Shown here: in pieces, positions 9,759-18,209 of the stretch | Position numbering within the stretch: the first letter of the stretch is position 1 | Layout of the letters: the number at the start of each line of letters is the position of its first letter | From: Aquipseudomonas alcaligenes_A | Lineage (GTDB): Bacteria; Pseudomonadota; Gammaproteobacteria; Pseudomonadales; Pseudomonadaceae | Assembly: GCA_048595745.1 (NCBI GenBank) | Contig: CP184361.1 | Direction: 5' to 3' (one strand) | DNA length: 64,000 nucleotides | Notes under the pieces: model-generated | Databases searched by the model: none | Told to the model about the DNA's origin: nothing | The model's input: the letters and a program-made list of their open reading frames with translations, nothing else | Translations under genes and position numbers: made by a program

Positions 9759-11186
9759 TCAGTGACGATGCGGCACGGGTAGCATGATGAAAGCCGCCAC
9801 TTTGATCAGCATTACCGCGCTGTACAGCCAGATTGGCGCGCAGGCCAGCGCCCAGATGGCGAGCAGTTGTGCCTTGCCGGTTGTCCAGCGCGAGGCCCGT
9901 TGCCAAGTCAGTCGCAGGCTCCAGAGTATGCCCAGCCAGGGCAGCAGGTTGACGACCTTCAGCCAGGTGTCGCCGCGTTGCGCGAAGGGCTCGGCATGCC
10001 AGGCGTAGCCGAGTAATGCGCCTGTTTCATTGACCAGCGCCGGGCCGTACTTCATGGCAAAGGTACCAACCGCATGGGGGATCAGGCCGAGGATGGCCAT
10101 GGGTGCCAGTGCGTAAGCCAGGTCGAGTGCCAGTGTCTGTGGCGGTTGTTTGAGTAGGCGCGCTGCCGCCCGATAGCCCAGTGCTGCAGTAGGTAGCGTC
10201 AACAGCAGAGCCAGTAGCAGTGCCAGCAGCCCGGAGAGATTCCAGGTATCGGTGCTCAGCGCCAGGCTTTGGTGCAGCCACTGGCCAGCCACATTCCACG
10301 GCAGGCTGTCGCGCAGGCCGGTGTGCTGCAAACCGTGCAGAAACTGAATACCCACGCCGGCAATGGCCAGAATCAGGATGATTACCCAGTAGTCATGTGG
10401 ATCAGCGCGTGTGATGGGCTGGCTCAGGTTTTTGCCCGGACGCATCCAGTGCAGTTCGGCGCTGTCGCAGGCCTGCACGCAATCGAGGCACAGGGTGCAG
10501 TTGTCCATGTTGTTGCGTTCCTCGAAGCGGAACGGCGACAGGTGGTAATGACAGGCTTTGGCGCATTCGAAGGTGCTGCAACTGCTGCAGTCGCTTTGTT
10601 CAGTGCGGATGCTCAGGCCGCCGGCCTTACCGTGACTGGCCAGCACCCGACCCAGCGGACAGATGTGCTTGCAGTAGGCCATGTCGGCATAGAACAGGAA
10701 GCAGCCGACAGCGAACAGGGTGAACAGCAGGAAGTACCAGGCCGTGGTTTGAGTGGAAGCGCTCAGCAAGCTGGGGGCGCTGAAAGCCAGTACCCAATAG
10801 CCCAGGAATATCAGGCTCAGGCTGATCCAGGCACCCCGCAGGGCTCTGGGAAAGCGCCGCTTCAGGCTGAAGCGCTGCAGCCACTTACCCAGGGCGCCAT
10901 GCGGGCAGACGGCACAGAACGCCGGTCCCAGGCTGGGGGTGATCACGCAGGTCAGCAATGGCCAGAAGATGCCCCAGAACAACAGGACGGTGAGGCCATC
11001 CTTGCGGTCTTCACTGAAAATCCCCAGCCCAATGGCCAGCAGTAACAGCGAGACGCTGATCAGTTGCAGGCTGGTCATGAATACTGGGTGGCGCAGTATC
11101 GGGCCAAGCAGGGGCAGACCCGTTAGATTCAGGCTGCGTGCCGTCGCCTTTGAGTCGCTTTCCCGCGCAATGATGTGTTCGTTCAT
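9759..11186 (-). CDS. Membrane polyferredoxin (NosR/NapH-like 4Fe-4S protein)
   Basis: This 475-residue inner-membrane protein has several transmembrane helices and four cysteine groups: CAVCPHGALG, CKHICPLG, CSSCSTFECAKAC and CTLCLDCVQAC. The last two look like a pair of 4Fe-4S sites. The paired CxxCP-type motifs in membrane loops resemble NapH, NosR and CcoG. The second half is a further helical membrane region. GAGGA precedes the ATG at 11186. It follows the TonB receptor gene by 48 nt on the same strand, with a hairpin in between. A redox role linked to metal uptake, for example reduction of an imported metal, is an inference from context. Confidence 0.82.
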   Translation of the reverse strand: MNEHIIARESDSKATARSLNLTGLPLLGPILRHPVFMTSLQLISVSLLLLAIGLGIFSEDRKDGLTVLLFWGIFWPLLTCVITPSLGPAFCAVCPHGALGKWLQRFSLKRRFPRALRGAWISLSLIFLGYWVLAFSAPSLLSASTQTTAWYFLLFTLFAVGCFLFYADMAYCKHICPLGRVLASHGKAGGLSIRTEQSDCSSCSTFECAKACHYHLSPFRFEERNNMDNCTLCLDCVQACDSAELHWMRPGKNLSQPITRADPHDYWVIILILAIAGVGIQFLHGLQHTGLRDSLPWNVAGQWLHQSLALSTDTWNLSGLLALLLALLLTLPTAALGYRAAARLLKQPPQTLALDLAYALAPMAILGLIPHAVGTFAMKYGPALVNETGALLGYAWHAEPFAQRGDTWLKVVNLLPWLGILWSLRLTWQRASRWTTGKAQLLAIWALACAPIWLYSAVMLIKVAAFIMLPVPHRH

Positions 11187-11200
11187 GTGGTTATCCTCAA

Positions 11201-11224
11201 CCTGCCGGCGCGGAGGCCGGCAGG
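11201..11224 (-). repeat. Intercistronic hairpin between receptor and polyferredoxin genes
   Basis: CCTGCCGGC-GCGGAG-GCCGGCAGG is a perfect 9-bp stem. There is no T-run on the coding strand, so it is more likely an mRNA-stabilising or partial-termination stem than a full terminator. It ends just before the Shine-Dalgarno of the downstream gene. Confidence 0.6.
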
Positions 11225-11234
11225 CGCGCTAGGC

Positions 11235-13190
11235 TCAGAACTCGACACGGCTGCCGACGTAGAAATAGCGGGCGTCAGGATCGGTCCTACCGCCGCCAGT
11301 GCCGGCGTTGTTATTGACGTAGTTGCTGGGGTCACGCTGATCGAAGACGTTGTCGATCCCGGTAAACAGCTCGACCTGCTCGGTCAGGTTGTGGCTGATG
11401 TTCAGATCGACCAGGGTCTGACGGGTGTCATACAGCGGGCAGTTGACCCGGCAGTCCGGCTTGCGCGACAGGTAGTCGCCGGTGTGGCGGGCGCGGGCGG
11501 TGACGCGCCAGTCGTCAGCCAGGGCATAGCTGCTTTCCAGGCGGTAGGTGCGCCGAGCGCGGCCTTCCAGGCGTTGATCCGTATTGGCATCAATGGCATC
11601 CAGCCAGTCATAGCCGGCCTGCAGGGTCAGAGCGTCGGTGGCTTGCCACTTGGCATTCAGCTCAAGGCCACGGATACGTGCCTTGTCCACGTTTTCATAC
11701 TCATAGAAGCCCCGGAAGCGACCGCCGCCGATGGGCACGCTGCGCACCAGGCGTGAGCTGATCAGGTCATCCACGTTACTGTGGTGCAGCACGGCATCCA
11801 GATCGAGATCGCCCAAGGTGCGGCCGAACGCCAACTCCCAGGATTTCGATTGTTCTGGCTGCAGGTCAGGGTTGCCGGTGATGACGCTGGAGCCACCGCC
11901 GCGACTGAAGCTGGCGTACTGCTCCAGTAGCGAGGGGGCGCGGAAGCCTTCGCCATAACCCAGGCGGGCGCGCCAGCCTTCATCACTCCAACCCAGACTG
12001 GCTTTGGGGGTGAGGGCGTTGTCGAAGTCGTCGAAGCGGTCATAACGGCCGCCGGCGACTAGGGTCCACGACTCATTGATCTGCCATTCGTCCTGCAGCA
12101 GTACAAAGCTGTTATCGCGGGCCGCCGACTGCGAGTTGATGGTCACATCCAGCTCGTCACGGTTATAGCCACCGCCGAGGGTCAGCTTGTGGCTGTCGAA
12201 GATCGGCAGGCTGTACAGCGCGTCACTTTGGTATTGCTTGTAGAGCGTGTTTTCTTTCAGCGTCTCGGGGAAGCTGCGGTTGGTAGCACCACTGCTGCGG
12301 CCATAACTGCTGCGCAGTTTGAGTTCGCCGGCACCGATCAGGCGTTGATAGTCGAGGCCGTAGAAATTGCGTTGCTCGTCTTCATAGTTGCTGTAAGCCA
12401 CGCTATCGAAACGCGGTGGGCCGCCACCGGGGCGGCGCACCAGTGCTTCGGCGTCGCGGTCATTGTCGCGATCGAAAACTTCTACTGCCCAGCCCAGCGA
12501 TTGCACCTCATCCGGTGTCCACTTGCCTCGGTAGGCGGCCGACAGGTTGATCAGCCGCCCGGCATCGTCCTGAGTCGAATCATCGTGGCGAAGAGGCTGG
12601 CGCTGCTCCTGTTCCAGCGTCAGCGAGTGGCCCAGGGTACTGTCGCCAAACCGTGCGTTGAACCCTGTCTGCAGGGTTTCGCGTCCCTCGCGTGCGGCAC
12701 CAGCTGTGACCTGAGTGCTGATCCCCGGGTCTTCACCCGGCTGGCGCGTGATGATGTTGACGACCCCACCCAATGCATCCGAGCCATACAGTGAGGACAT
12801 GGGGCCTCGTACGATCTCGATACGTTCGATATCGAAGGTGCTGATCTGGTTGGGGTTGTTGCTGCTGTAATTGTTGGTACGGCGCTGGCCGTTGATCAGC
12901 ACCAGGCTCTGGTTGCTGTTGAAGCCACGAATCGAAATGGCGCCGGTGGCACCGGAGTTGTTGGTTTGTACACCGGTGGCGGACTTGAGCACTTCGGTGA
13001 CGCTATGAGCTGAGTGCTGGTTCAGCTCTTGACGATCGATCACCTGGACCGAGGCCTGTACATCTTCAATCGGTTGCGGCGCACCGGTGGCAGTAACTAC
13101 AACTTCTTCTAGCCGTAAATCAGCAGCAAACAGAGAGTAACTGGTGGCGCAGGCAAGGGCCGTGAGTGCCAAAGCGGGAATACGGGACAT
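11235..13190 (-). CDS. TonB-dependent outer-membrane receptor (CirA/FepA-like)
   Basis: This 651-residue receptor has a signal peptide (MSRIPALALTALACATSYSLFAA) and a TonB box (LEEVVVTATG). The plug domain covers about residues 40-155 (TEVLKSATGVQ, ISIRGFNSNQSLVLINGQR, IEIVRGPMSSLYGSDALGGVVNIITRQPG). A 22-strand barrel follows, ending in Phe (YFYVGSRVEF). The plug resembles catecholate siderophore receptors, but the substrate cannot be read from sequence. Start ATG 13190 has AGGAAT upstream; a longer in-frame reading to 13412 is unlikely because it precedes the signal peptide. The flanking DUF2946 gene points to metal uptake, with copper a possibility. Confidence 0.92.
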   Translation of the reverse strand: MSRIPALALTALACATSYSLFAADLRLEEVVVTATGAPQPIEDVQASVQVIDRQELNQHSAHSVTEVLKSATGVQTNNSGATGAISIRGFNSNQSLVLINGQRRTNNYSSNNPNQISTFDIERIEIVRGPMSSLYGSDALGGVVNIITRQPGEDPGISTQVTAGAAREGRETLQTGFNARFGDSTLGHSLTLEQEQRQPLRHDDSTQDDAGRLINLSAAYRGKWTPDEVQSLGWAVEVFDRDNDRDAEALVRRPGGGPPRFDSVAYSNYEDEQRNFYGLDYQRLIGAGELKLRSSYGRSSGATNRSFPETLKENTLYKQYQSDALYSLPIFDSHKLTLGGGYNRDELDVTINSQSAARDNSFVLLQDEWQINESWTLVAGGRYDRFDDFDNALTPKASLGWSDEGWRARLGYGEGFRAPSLLEQYASFSRGGGSSVITGNPDLQPEQSKSWELAFGRTLGDLDLDAVLHHSNVDDLISSRLVRSVPIGGGRFRGFYEYENVDKARIRGLELNAKWQATDALTLQAGYDWLDAIDANTDQRLEGRARRTYRLESSYALADDWRVTARARHTGDYLSRKPDCRVNCPLYDTRQTLVDLNISHNLTEQVELFTGIDNVFDQRDPSNYVNNNAGTGGGRTDPDARYFYVGSRVEF

Positions 13191-13252
13191 GGATAGATTC
13201 CTGAATGCAAAGACATGCCCGGCACAGCATTGGCCAGGCGTTAACACAAGCA

Positions 13253-13606
13253 TCAGGCGTGGGTAGGGGGAGCTCGGTTGGGGGGAGCTAGCAAGAAGGG
13301 GGGATACCACCGCAGCAACTGATCCTGCAGTCTGGCGGCCTGGTGATCCAACATCGGGGGTGCTGGCGGCAGATACGTCCAGACCGGCAGTGTGCTGGCC
13401 TGAGTGGCGCATTGCGCACAGGGTGTATGGCCTGAATCGTCCTCGTCACTGACATCCAGCCATTGCGTACCCTGAGAGCTGCAGAACAGCATGAAGTCGC
13501 TAGCCGTCATCAATGGCGCGGCCCAGACCAGCAAGCTGGCACGTAACAGCATGCCGGCAAGGGCAAAGGCGATTAGCCAGTCGCGAGATGATTGGGAGAG
13601 CGGCAT
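13253..13606 (-). CDS. DUF2946 family protein
   Basis: This is a 117-residue small exported or membrane protein. A hydrophobic N-terminus (residues 10-31, WLIAFALAGMLLRASLLVWAAP) is followed by a short region with the family CxxC (HTPCAQCATQ) and a Pro-rich tail. DUF2946 proteins are commonly encoded beside TonB-dependent metal receptors, as here (62 nt upstream of the receptor, same strand). The CxxC and acidic/His residues (DEDDSGHTPC) suggest metal handling, which is inference. Confidence 0.8.
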   Translation of the reverse strand: MPLSQSSRDWLIAFALAGMLLRASLLVWAAPLMTASDFMLFCSSQGTQWLDVSDEDDSGHTPCAQCATQASTLPVWTYLPPAPPMLDHQAARLQDQLLRWYPPFLLAPPNRAPPTHA

Positions 13607-13691
13607 CAGGGTGACCTTTCAGGGGGGCATTATTGTATTGGAAGCTCTTTTTCCTGCAGCCGGACTGATTGCCGCAGGCCCCTCTTGAACG

Positions 13692-14273
13692 TCAGCATAG
13701 TGGTGCGTTGCGCGAGCGTCGATTTTCCAACAGTCGTTGAAATAATCCCGGGTCCCGCCACTCCTGGCAGATGCGTTCGGAGAAGCGGATCTGTTCCAGC
13801 CGGAAATCGCCCATGCGCGGGTTGTAGGCATCCCCGCGGAAGCACTGGGCATAGCCGGTTTCGGTCTCGTGGGCGATCACCGAGTGCAACTGCACATCCT
13901 GTTCGCCGTTTACCATCTCGGTCAGCTGCAACAGGCCGTCCACCAGGCGGAAGATCACCCGTGAGAACTGCTCGGCGCTGGGCGATACCGGCAGGCTGAT
14001 CCAGCGCTCGGAGAAGCGCTGGCAGCTGGCAATGTAGTTGGGGTCGTCACCGTCCCAGAAGGTTACTGCGTGGTCGAAGGCGTCGATCAGGTCGCGCACA
14101 TCGCCTTTGAGCAGGCCGAAGTCGTAGACCATCTGGCCGTTATCCAGAGCGTGGGCTTCCAGCAGCAGTTCGATCCTGTACGAGTGGCCGTGCAGCGAGC
14201 GCGAGCAGCGCCGGCTGCTGCAGCCGCGCACGATATGCGCGCTCTCGAACTTGAACAGCTTGCGGATCAGCAT
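13692..14273 (-). CDS. 6-pyruvoyl-tetrahydropterin synthase / QueD-family paralogue
   Basis: This 193-residue PTPS-family protein acts on dihydroneopterin triphosphate in relatives such as QueD. Zinc-binding His13 (FESAH) and His28/His30 (SLHGHSY) are present. The nearest Cys before the HGH motif is Cys23, giving C-x4-HGH rather than the C-x3-HGH of E. coli QueD, so the reaction may differ. It is longer than QueD (about 120 residues), with a C-terminal extension holding CFRGDAYNPRMGDFRLEQIRFSERICQEW. It is the last gene of the Zur-controlled operon and overlaps thrS by 7 nt. The folE2 at the start of the operon would supply its substrate. Confidence 0.85.
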   Translation of the reverse strand: MLIRKLFKFESAHIVRGCSSRRCSRSLHGHSYRIELLLEAHALDNGQMVYDFGLLKGDVRDLIDAFDHAVTFWDGDDPNYIASCQRFSERWISLPVSPSAEQFSRVIFRLVDGLLQLTEMVNGEQDVQLHSVIAHETETGYAQCFRGDAYNPRMGDFRLEQIRFSERICQEWRDPGLFQRLLENRRSRNAPLC

Positions 14274-16192
14274 GCCGGCTCCTGGCCGGGCATGCGCGCT
14301 TCCGCGCGCAGTCGTTCAACCAGATCATCCAGCGCCAGGCTGCCGAGGTTGTCGCCGGCGCGGCTGCGCAGGGTGACGCGGCCCTCGGCCTTCTCCTGTT
14401 CGCCGATCACCAACAGGTAGGGCACCTTCTGCAGGGTGGCTTCGCGGATCTTGTAGCCGATCTTCTCACTGCGCAGGTCCGCCGCCGCACGCAGGCCGGC
14501 GCGCTTGAGGGCGGCGAGTACCTGGCGGGCGTAGTCGTTCTGCCCTTCGGAGATGGTCAGCACGGCCGCCTGCTGCGGGGCTAGCCACAGCGGGAACAGC
14601 CCGCTGTAGTGCTCGATGAGAATGCCGGTGAAGCGCTCCAGCGAGCCGAACAGGGCGCGGTGCAGCATCACCGGGCGTTCGCGTTCGCCCTGTTCGTTGA
14701 CGTAGCTGATGTCGAAGCGCTCCGGCAGGTTGAGGTCCACCTGCAGGGTGCCGCACTGCCAGTCGCGGCCGATGGCGTCGCGCAGCACGAACTCCAGCTT
14801 GGGTCCGTAGAACGCGCCTTCGCCGGGGTTGAGCTGGTAGTCGATGCCCATCCGTTGCAGGGCGCCGGACAGCGCGCCTTCCAGCTGATCCCAGGTGGCG
14901 TCGCTGCCGATGCGGTTGGCCGGGCGGGTGGAGAGCTTCACCGCGACTTCGTTGAAGCCGAAGTCACGGTAGATGGCGAACACCAGGGCGATGGTGTCGG
15001 CGCATTCCTGTTCCATCTGCGCGGCGGTGCAGAAGATGTGCGCGTCGTCCTGGGTGAAGTGGCGCACGCGCAGCAGGCCGTGCAGCGCGCCGGACGGCTC
15101 GTAGCGGTGCACCTTGCCGAATTCGGCCATGCGCAGCGGCAGGTCGCGGTAGCTCTTCAGGCCACGGGCGAACAGCGCCACGGCACCGGGGCAGTTCATC
15201 GGCTTGAGGGCGAACACGCGCTCGTCCTCGGTGCTGGTGGTGAACATGGCGTCGCGGTAGTTGAACCAGTGCCCGGAGGTTTCCCACAGGCTGCGGTCCA
15301 TCACGTCCGGGGTGTTGACCTCGACATAGCCGGCTGCGTCCTGCTGCTGGCGCATGTAGTTGATCAGCTGCTGGAACAGGGTCCAGCCCTTGGGGTGCCA
15401 GAACACCGAGCCCGGGGCGCAGTCGTCGAAATGGAACAGATCGAGTTGCGGGCCGAGCTTGCGGTGGTCGCGCTTGCCGGCTTCCTCCAGACGGGTGAGA
15501 TGGGCCTTGAGCTCTTTGCTGTTGGCCCAGCAGGTGCCGTAGATGCGTTGCAGTGCGGCGTTCTTCGCATCGCCGCGCCAGTAGGCGCCGGCCACCTTGG
15601 TCAGCTTGAACGCCTGCAGATGGCCGGTGCGCGGAATATGCGGGCCGCGGCAGAGGTCTTCGAAGTCGCCCTGGCGGTACAGCGACAGCACCTCGCCGGC
15701 CGGAATGTCGCGGATCAGCTCGGCCTTGTAGTGCTCGCCCTGTGATTCGAAGTGGGCGATGGCTTCATCACGTGGCAGCTCGCGGCGGCTGACGGGCAGG
15801 TCGGCGGCGGCCAGCTCGCTCATGCGCGCCTCGATCAGCGCCAGGTCATCCGGGGTGAAGGGGCGCTCGAAGGCGAAGTCGTAGTAGAAGCCGTCCTCGA
15901 TCACCGGGCCGATGGTCACCTGGGCGCTGGGGTACAGCTGCTTGACCGCCATGGCCAGCAGGTGCGCGCAGGAGTGGCGCAGCAGCTCCAGGCCCTCGGG
16001 GTCGCGCGCGGTGATCAGGCTGAGCTGGGCGTCGTGGTCGATCAAGGCGCTGGTGTCCACCAGACGGCCATCCAGGCGGCCGGCCAGGGCGGCCTTGGCC
16101 AGGCCGGGGCCGATATCGGCGGCGACCTCGGCCACGCTCAGGGGTTGGGCATAGTGACGCTGGCTGCCATCGGGCAGGGTGATGCTGGGCAT
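14267..16192 (-). CDS. Threonyl-tRNA synthetase, zinc-locus paralogue
   Basis: This is a 641-residue full-length ThrRS. It has the N-terminal TGS domain (1-62), the editing domain with H73-x3-H77 (HSCAH) and CRGPH (181-185), the class II catalytic core and the anticodon-binding domain (540-635). The three zinc ligands that select threonine in E. coli ThrRS are all kept at the same numbers: Cys334 (MNCPGA), His385 (DDAHIF) and His511 (MLHRALFGS). It is therefore expected to be a functional zinc enzyme, not a zinc-free variant. It lies in the folE2-to-PTPS operon. The housekeeping thrS is normally next to infC elsewhere in the chromosome, so this is probably a second copy. Confidence 0.93.
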   Translation of the reverse strand: MPSITLPDGSQRHYAQPLSVAEVAADIGPGLAKAALAGRLDGRLVDTSALIDHDAQLSLITARDPEGLELLRHSCAHLLAMAVKQLYPSAQVTIGPVIEDGFYYDFAFERPFTPDDLALIEARMSELAAADLPVSRRELPRDEAIAHFESQGEHYKAELIRDIPAGEVLSLYRQGDFEDLCRGPHIPRTGHLQAFKLTKVAGAYWRGDAKNAALQRIYGTCWANSKELKAHLTRLEEAGKRDHRKLGPQLDLFHFDDCAPGSVFWHPKGWTLFQQLINYMRQQQDAAGYVEVNTPDVMDRSLWETSGHWFNYRDAMFTTSTEDERVFALKPMNCPGAVALFARGLKSYRDLPLRMAEFGKVHRYEPSGALHGLLRVRHFTQDDAHIFCTAAQMEQECADTIALVFAIYRDFGFNEVAVKLSTRPANRIGSDATWDQLEGALSGALQRMGIDYQLNPGEGAFYGPKLEFVLRDAIGRDWQCGTLQVDLNLPERFDISYVNEQGERERPVMLHRALFGSLERFTGILIEHYSGLFPLWLAPQQAAVLTISEGQNDYARQVLAALKRAGLRAAADLRSEKIGYKIREATLQKVPYLLVIGEQEKAEGRVTLRSRAGDNLGSLALDDLVERLRAEARMPGQEPAC

Positions 16193-16226
16193 GTCGGTTC
16201 TCTAATCAGGTCGGTTAACAGGGCGC

Positions 16227-17567
16227 TCAGCCGCGCTGGTAGCGCAGCGGCAGCCCCTGGCAATCGTGTTGCAGCTGGCCCTCATGCCAGGCCAGCTGGC
16301 CGGAGACGACGGTGCTGCGTACGGCATGGCGGAAGGCGCGGCCCTGGAAGGGCGTCCAGCCGCAGTGGGCGAGGATCGGGTCGGCGGCGACCGGGCGTGG
16401 CTCGGCCAGGCGTTCGATCAGGGTCAGGTCGGCCCAGTAGCCTTCACGCAGGTAGCCGCGCTGTTCGATGGCAAAGCGCTGCGCCACGGCGTGGCTGGTC
16501 TTTTCCACCAGGGTGGTGAGGGGCAGCAGGCCGTCGGCGACCAGTTCCAGCAGGGACGGCAGCGCGTGCTGCACCAGTGGCAGGCCGGACGGCGCCTGCA
16601 GGTAATGGCGCTGCTTCTCGTCCAGGGTATGCGGGGCGTGGTCGGTGCCGATGATGTCCAGCCGCCCGCAGAGCAGGGCCTGGCGCAGGGCGTCGCGGTC
16701 GGTCTGGGTCTTGATCGCCGGGTTGCACTTGATCAGATGGCCCAGTTCCGCGTAGTCGCGGTCATCGAAGTACAGGTGATGGGCGCAGACCTCGGCGGTG
16801 ATCTGTTTTCCGGCCAAGAGGCCTGGCTGGAACAGGCCCAGCTCGCGGGCGGTGGTGATGTGCAGCACGTGCAGCTGGGTGTCGAAGCGTCGCGCCAGAC
16901 TCACGGCCAGGCTGGAGGACTGGTAGCAGGCTTCGGCATCGCGGATCAGTGGGTGCTGATCGGGCGGAATCTGCTCGCCGTACTGAGCTTGCCACTGCTG
17001 TTCGCGCTCGCGGATGCGTGGGGTGTATTCGCAGTGGGTCAGGACAATGGTCGGGCAATCACGGAACAGGCGCTCCAGCGAGGGCAGGTCGTCGACCAGC
17101 ATGTTGCCGGTGCTGGCGCCCATGAACACCTTCACCGCCGCCACCCGGTTGGGGTCGAGTGCCGCGACGATGTCGAGGTTTTCGTGGCTGACGCCGAAGT
17201 GGAAGCCGAAGTTGGCCATGGAGCAGCTGGCCGCGCGTCGCTCCTTGGCCTCCAGCGCATCAAGATTGAGCGTTGGCGGGTTGGTGTTGGGCATGTCCAT
17301 CACGCTGGTGATACCGCCGGCCACGGCCGCGCGGGATTCCGTGGCGAAGCTGCCCTTGTGCGGCGCGCCGGGGTCACGGAAGTGCACCTGGTCGTCGATC
17401 ATGCCCGGCAGCAGGTACTGTCCGGCGGCGTCGATCTCGGTGTGGGCATTGAGTCCGCTGATGCTGGTGGCGATCTTCTCGATGCGGCCGTGGCGTACCA
17501 GCAGGTCAGCCTCGAACTCGCGGCCCTCGTTGATCAGGCGGGCATTGCGGATCAGCAGATCAGTCAT
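16227..17567 (-). CDS. pyrC: Dihydroorotase paralogue (PyrC2 type)
   Basis: This 446-residue amidohydrolase closes carbamoyl-aspartate to dihydroorotate in pyrimidine synthesis. Motifs seen are GMIDDQVHFRDPG, MPNTNPP, VKVFMGASTGN (carboxylated Lys), LTHCEY, HVLHITTA, HHLYFDD and GTDHAPHT (catalytic Asp). The first metal motif reads Q-V-H instead of the usual H-x-H, so one classical metal ligand is changed, as in the zinc-locus PyrC2 group. Start ATG 17567 begins MTDLLIRNARLINEG; the longer frame to 17672 overlaps yidD and is rejected. It overlaps yidD by 8 nt. Confidence 0.9.
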   Translation of the reverse strand: MTDLLIRNARLINEGREFEADLLVRHGRIEKIATSISGLNAHTEIDAAGQYLLPGMIDDQVHFRDPGAPHKGSFATESRAAVAGGITSVMDMPNTNPPTLNLDALEAKERRAASCSMANFGFHFGVSHENLDIVAALDPNRVAAVKVFMGASTGNMLVDDLPSLERLFRDCPTIVLTHCEYTPRIREREQQWQAQYGEQIPPDQHPLIRDAEACYQSSSLAVSLARRFDTQLHVLHITTARELGLFQPGLLAGKQITAEVCAHHLYFDDRDYAELGHLIKCNPAIKTQTDRDALRQALLCGRLDIIGTDHAPHTLDEKQRHYLQAPSGLPLVQHALPSLLELVADGLLPLTTLVEKTSHAVAQRFAIEQRGYLREGYWADLTLIERLAEPRPVAADPILAHCGWTPFQGRAFRHAVRSTVVSGQLAWHEGQLQHDCQGLPLRYQRG

Positions 17568-17805
17568 GGGGATGTTCCCGATTGCAGTGAGGGGGCGTTG
17601 GCACCGGGTCATAACCGCCCGGATGCCAGGGGTGGCAGCGGCCCAGGCGCCGCACGGCCAGCCAGCCGCCACGCAGCGCTCCGTGGCGTTCGATGGCTTC
17701 GATGGCGTAGTGCGAGCAGCTGGGATGGAAGCGGCAGCACGGCCCGAGCAGGGGGCTGATCAGGTACTGGTAGAGCCGCACCAGGCCCAGCAGCAGGCGT
17801 TTCAT
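17560..17805 (-). CDS. yidD: YidD paralogue (membrane protein insertion efficiency factor)
   Basis: This 81-residue protein has the complete YidD pattern: an amphipathic N-terminus (MKRLLLGLVRLYQYLISPLLG) and the cysteine core CCRFHPSCSHYAIEAIERHGALRG, then RLGRCHPWHPGGYDPVP. YidD normally sits between rnpA and yidC, so this is a second copy placed in a zinc-starvation operon. ATG 17805 overlaps the hisI stop (ATGA). What a YidD copy does under zinc limitation is unknown. Its three closely spaced Cys and several His could bind metal. Confidence 0.9.
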   Translation of the reverse strand: MKRLLLGLVRLYQYLISPLLGPCCRFHPSCSHYAIEAIERHGALRGGWLAVRRLGRCHPWHPGGYDPVPTPPHCNREHPHD

Positions 17806-18209
17806 TGCGGCACGCTGATCACGCACACCCGTTTATCGCGGATGGCGTTGTAGAAGCAGCTGGGGCGACCGGTGTGGCAGGCCGGGCCCTGTTGCTCGAC
17901 CAGTAGCAGCACGGCGTCGCCGTCGCAGTCCAGGCGTGCCTCGACCAGCCGTTGGCGGTGGCCGCTGGTTTCGCCCTTGCGCCACAGTTGCTGGCGCGAC
18001 CGCGACCAGTAGCAAACCTGACCGCTGGCGAGGGTTTCCTCCAATGCCGCCCGGTTCATCCAGGCCAGCATCAGCACCTCGCCGCTGTCGTGCTGTTGGG
18101 CGATGGCGGCGATCAGGCCGTCGGCATTCCAGGGGATGGCCGCCAGCACCTCGGCCAGCGGGCGGCTGTCGCCCAGCCCGGTCTGCTCCAGTTGCAGCCA
18201 CAGGTTCAT
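17802..18209 (-). CDS. hisI: Phosphoribosyl-AMP cyclohydrolase paralogue
   Basis: This 135-residue HisI opens the purine ring of PR-AMP in histidine synthesis. The family core is intact: VLMLAWMN, YWSRSRQQLWRKGETSGH, DCDGDA (Mg site) and ACHTGRPSCFY. Cys95, Cys111 and Cys118 correspond to the three zinc cysteines of HisI, so it should still need zinc. It overlaps the upstream metal-binding protein gene and the downstream yidD by 4 nt each. It is likely a second copy expressed when zinc is scarce. Confidence 0.92.
   Translation of the reverse strand: MNLWLQLEQTGLGDSRPLAEVLAAIPWNADGLIAAIAQQHDSGEVLMLAWMNRAALEETLASGQVCYWSRSRQQLWRKGETSGHRQRLVEARLDCDGDAVLLLVEQQGPACHTGRPSCFYNAIRDKRVCVISVPQ

Noticed and set aside
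14609..15745. Long frame antisense to thrS
   Set aside because: It is a shadow of a clearly assigned gene with all catalytic motifs on the minus strand.
17560..17672. N-terminal extension of the dihydroorotase to 17672
   Set aside because: The extra residues have no similarity to dihydroorotases and overlap yidD; MTDLLIRNARL at 17567 is the normal start.
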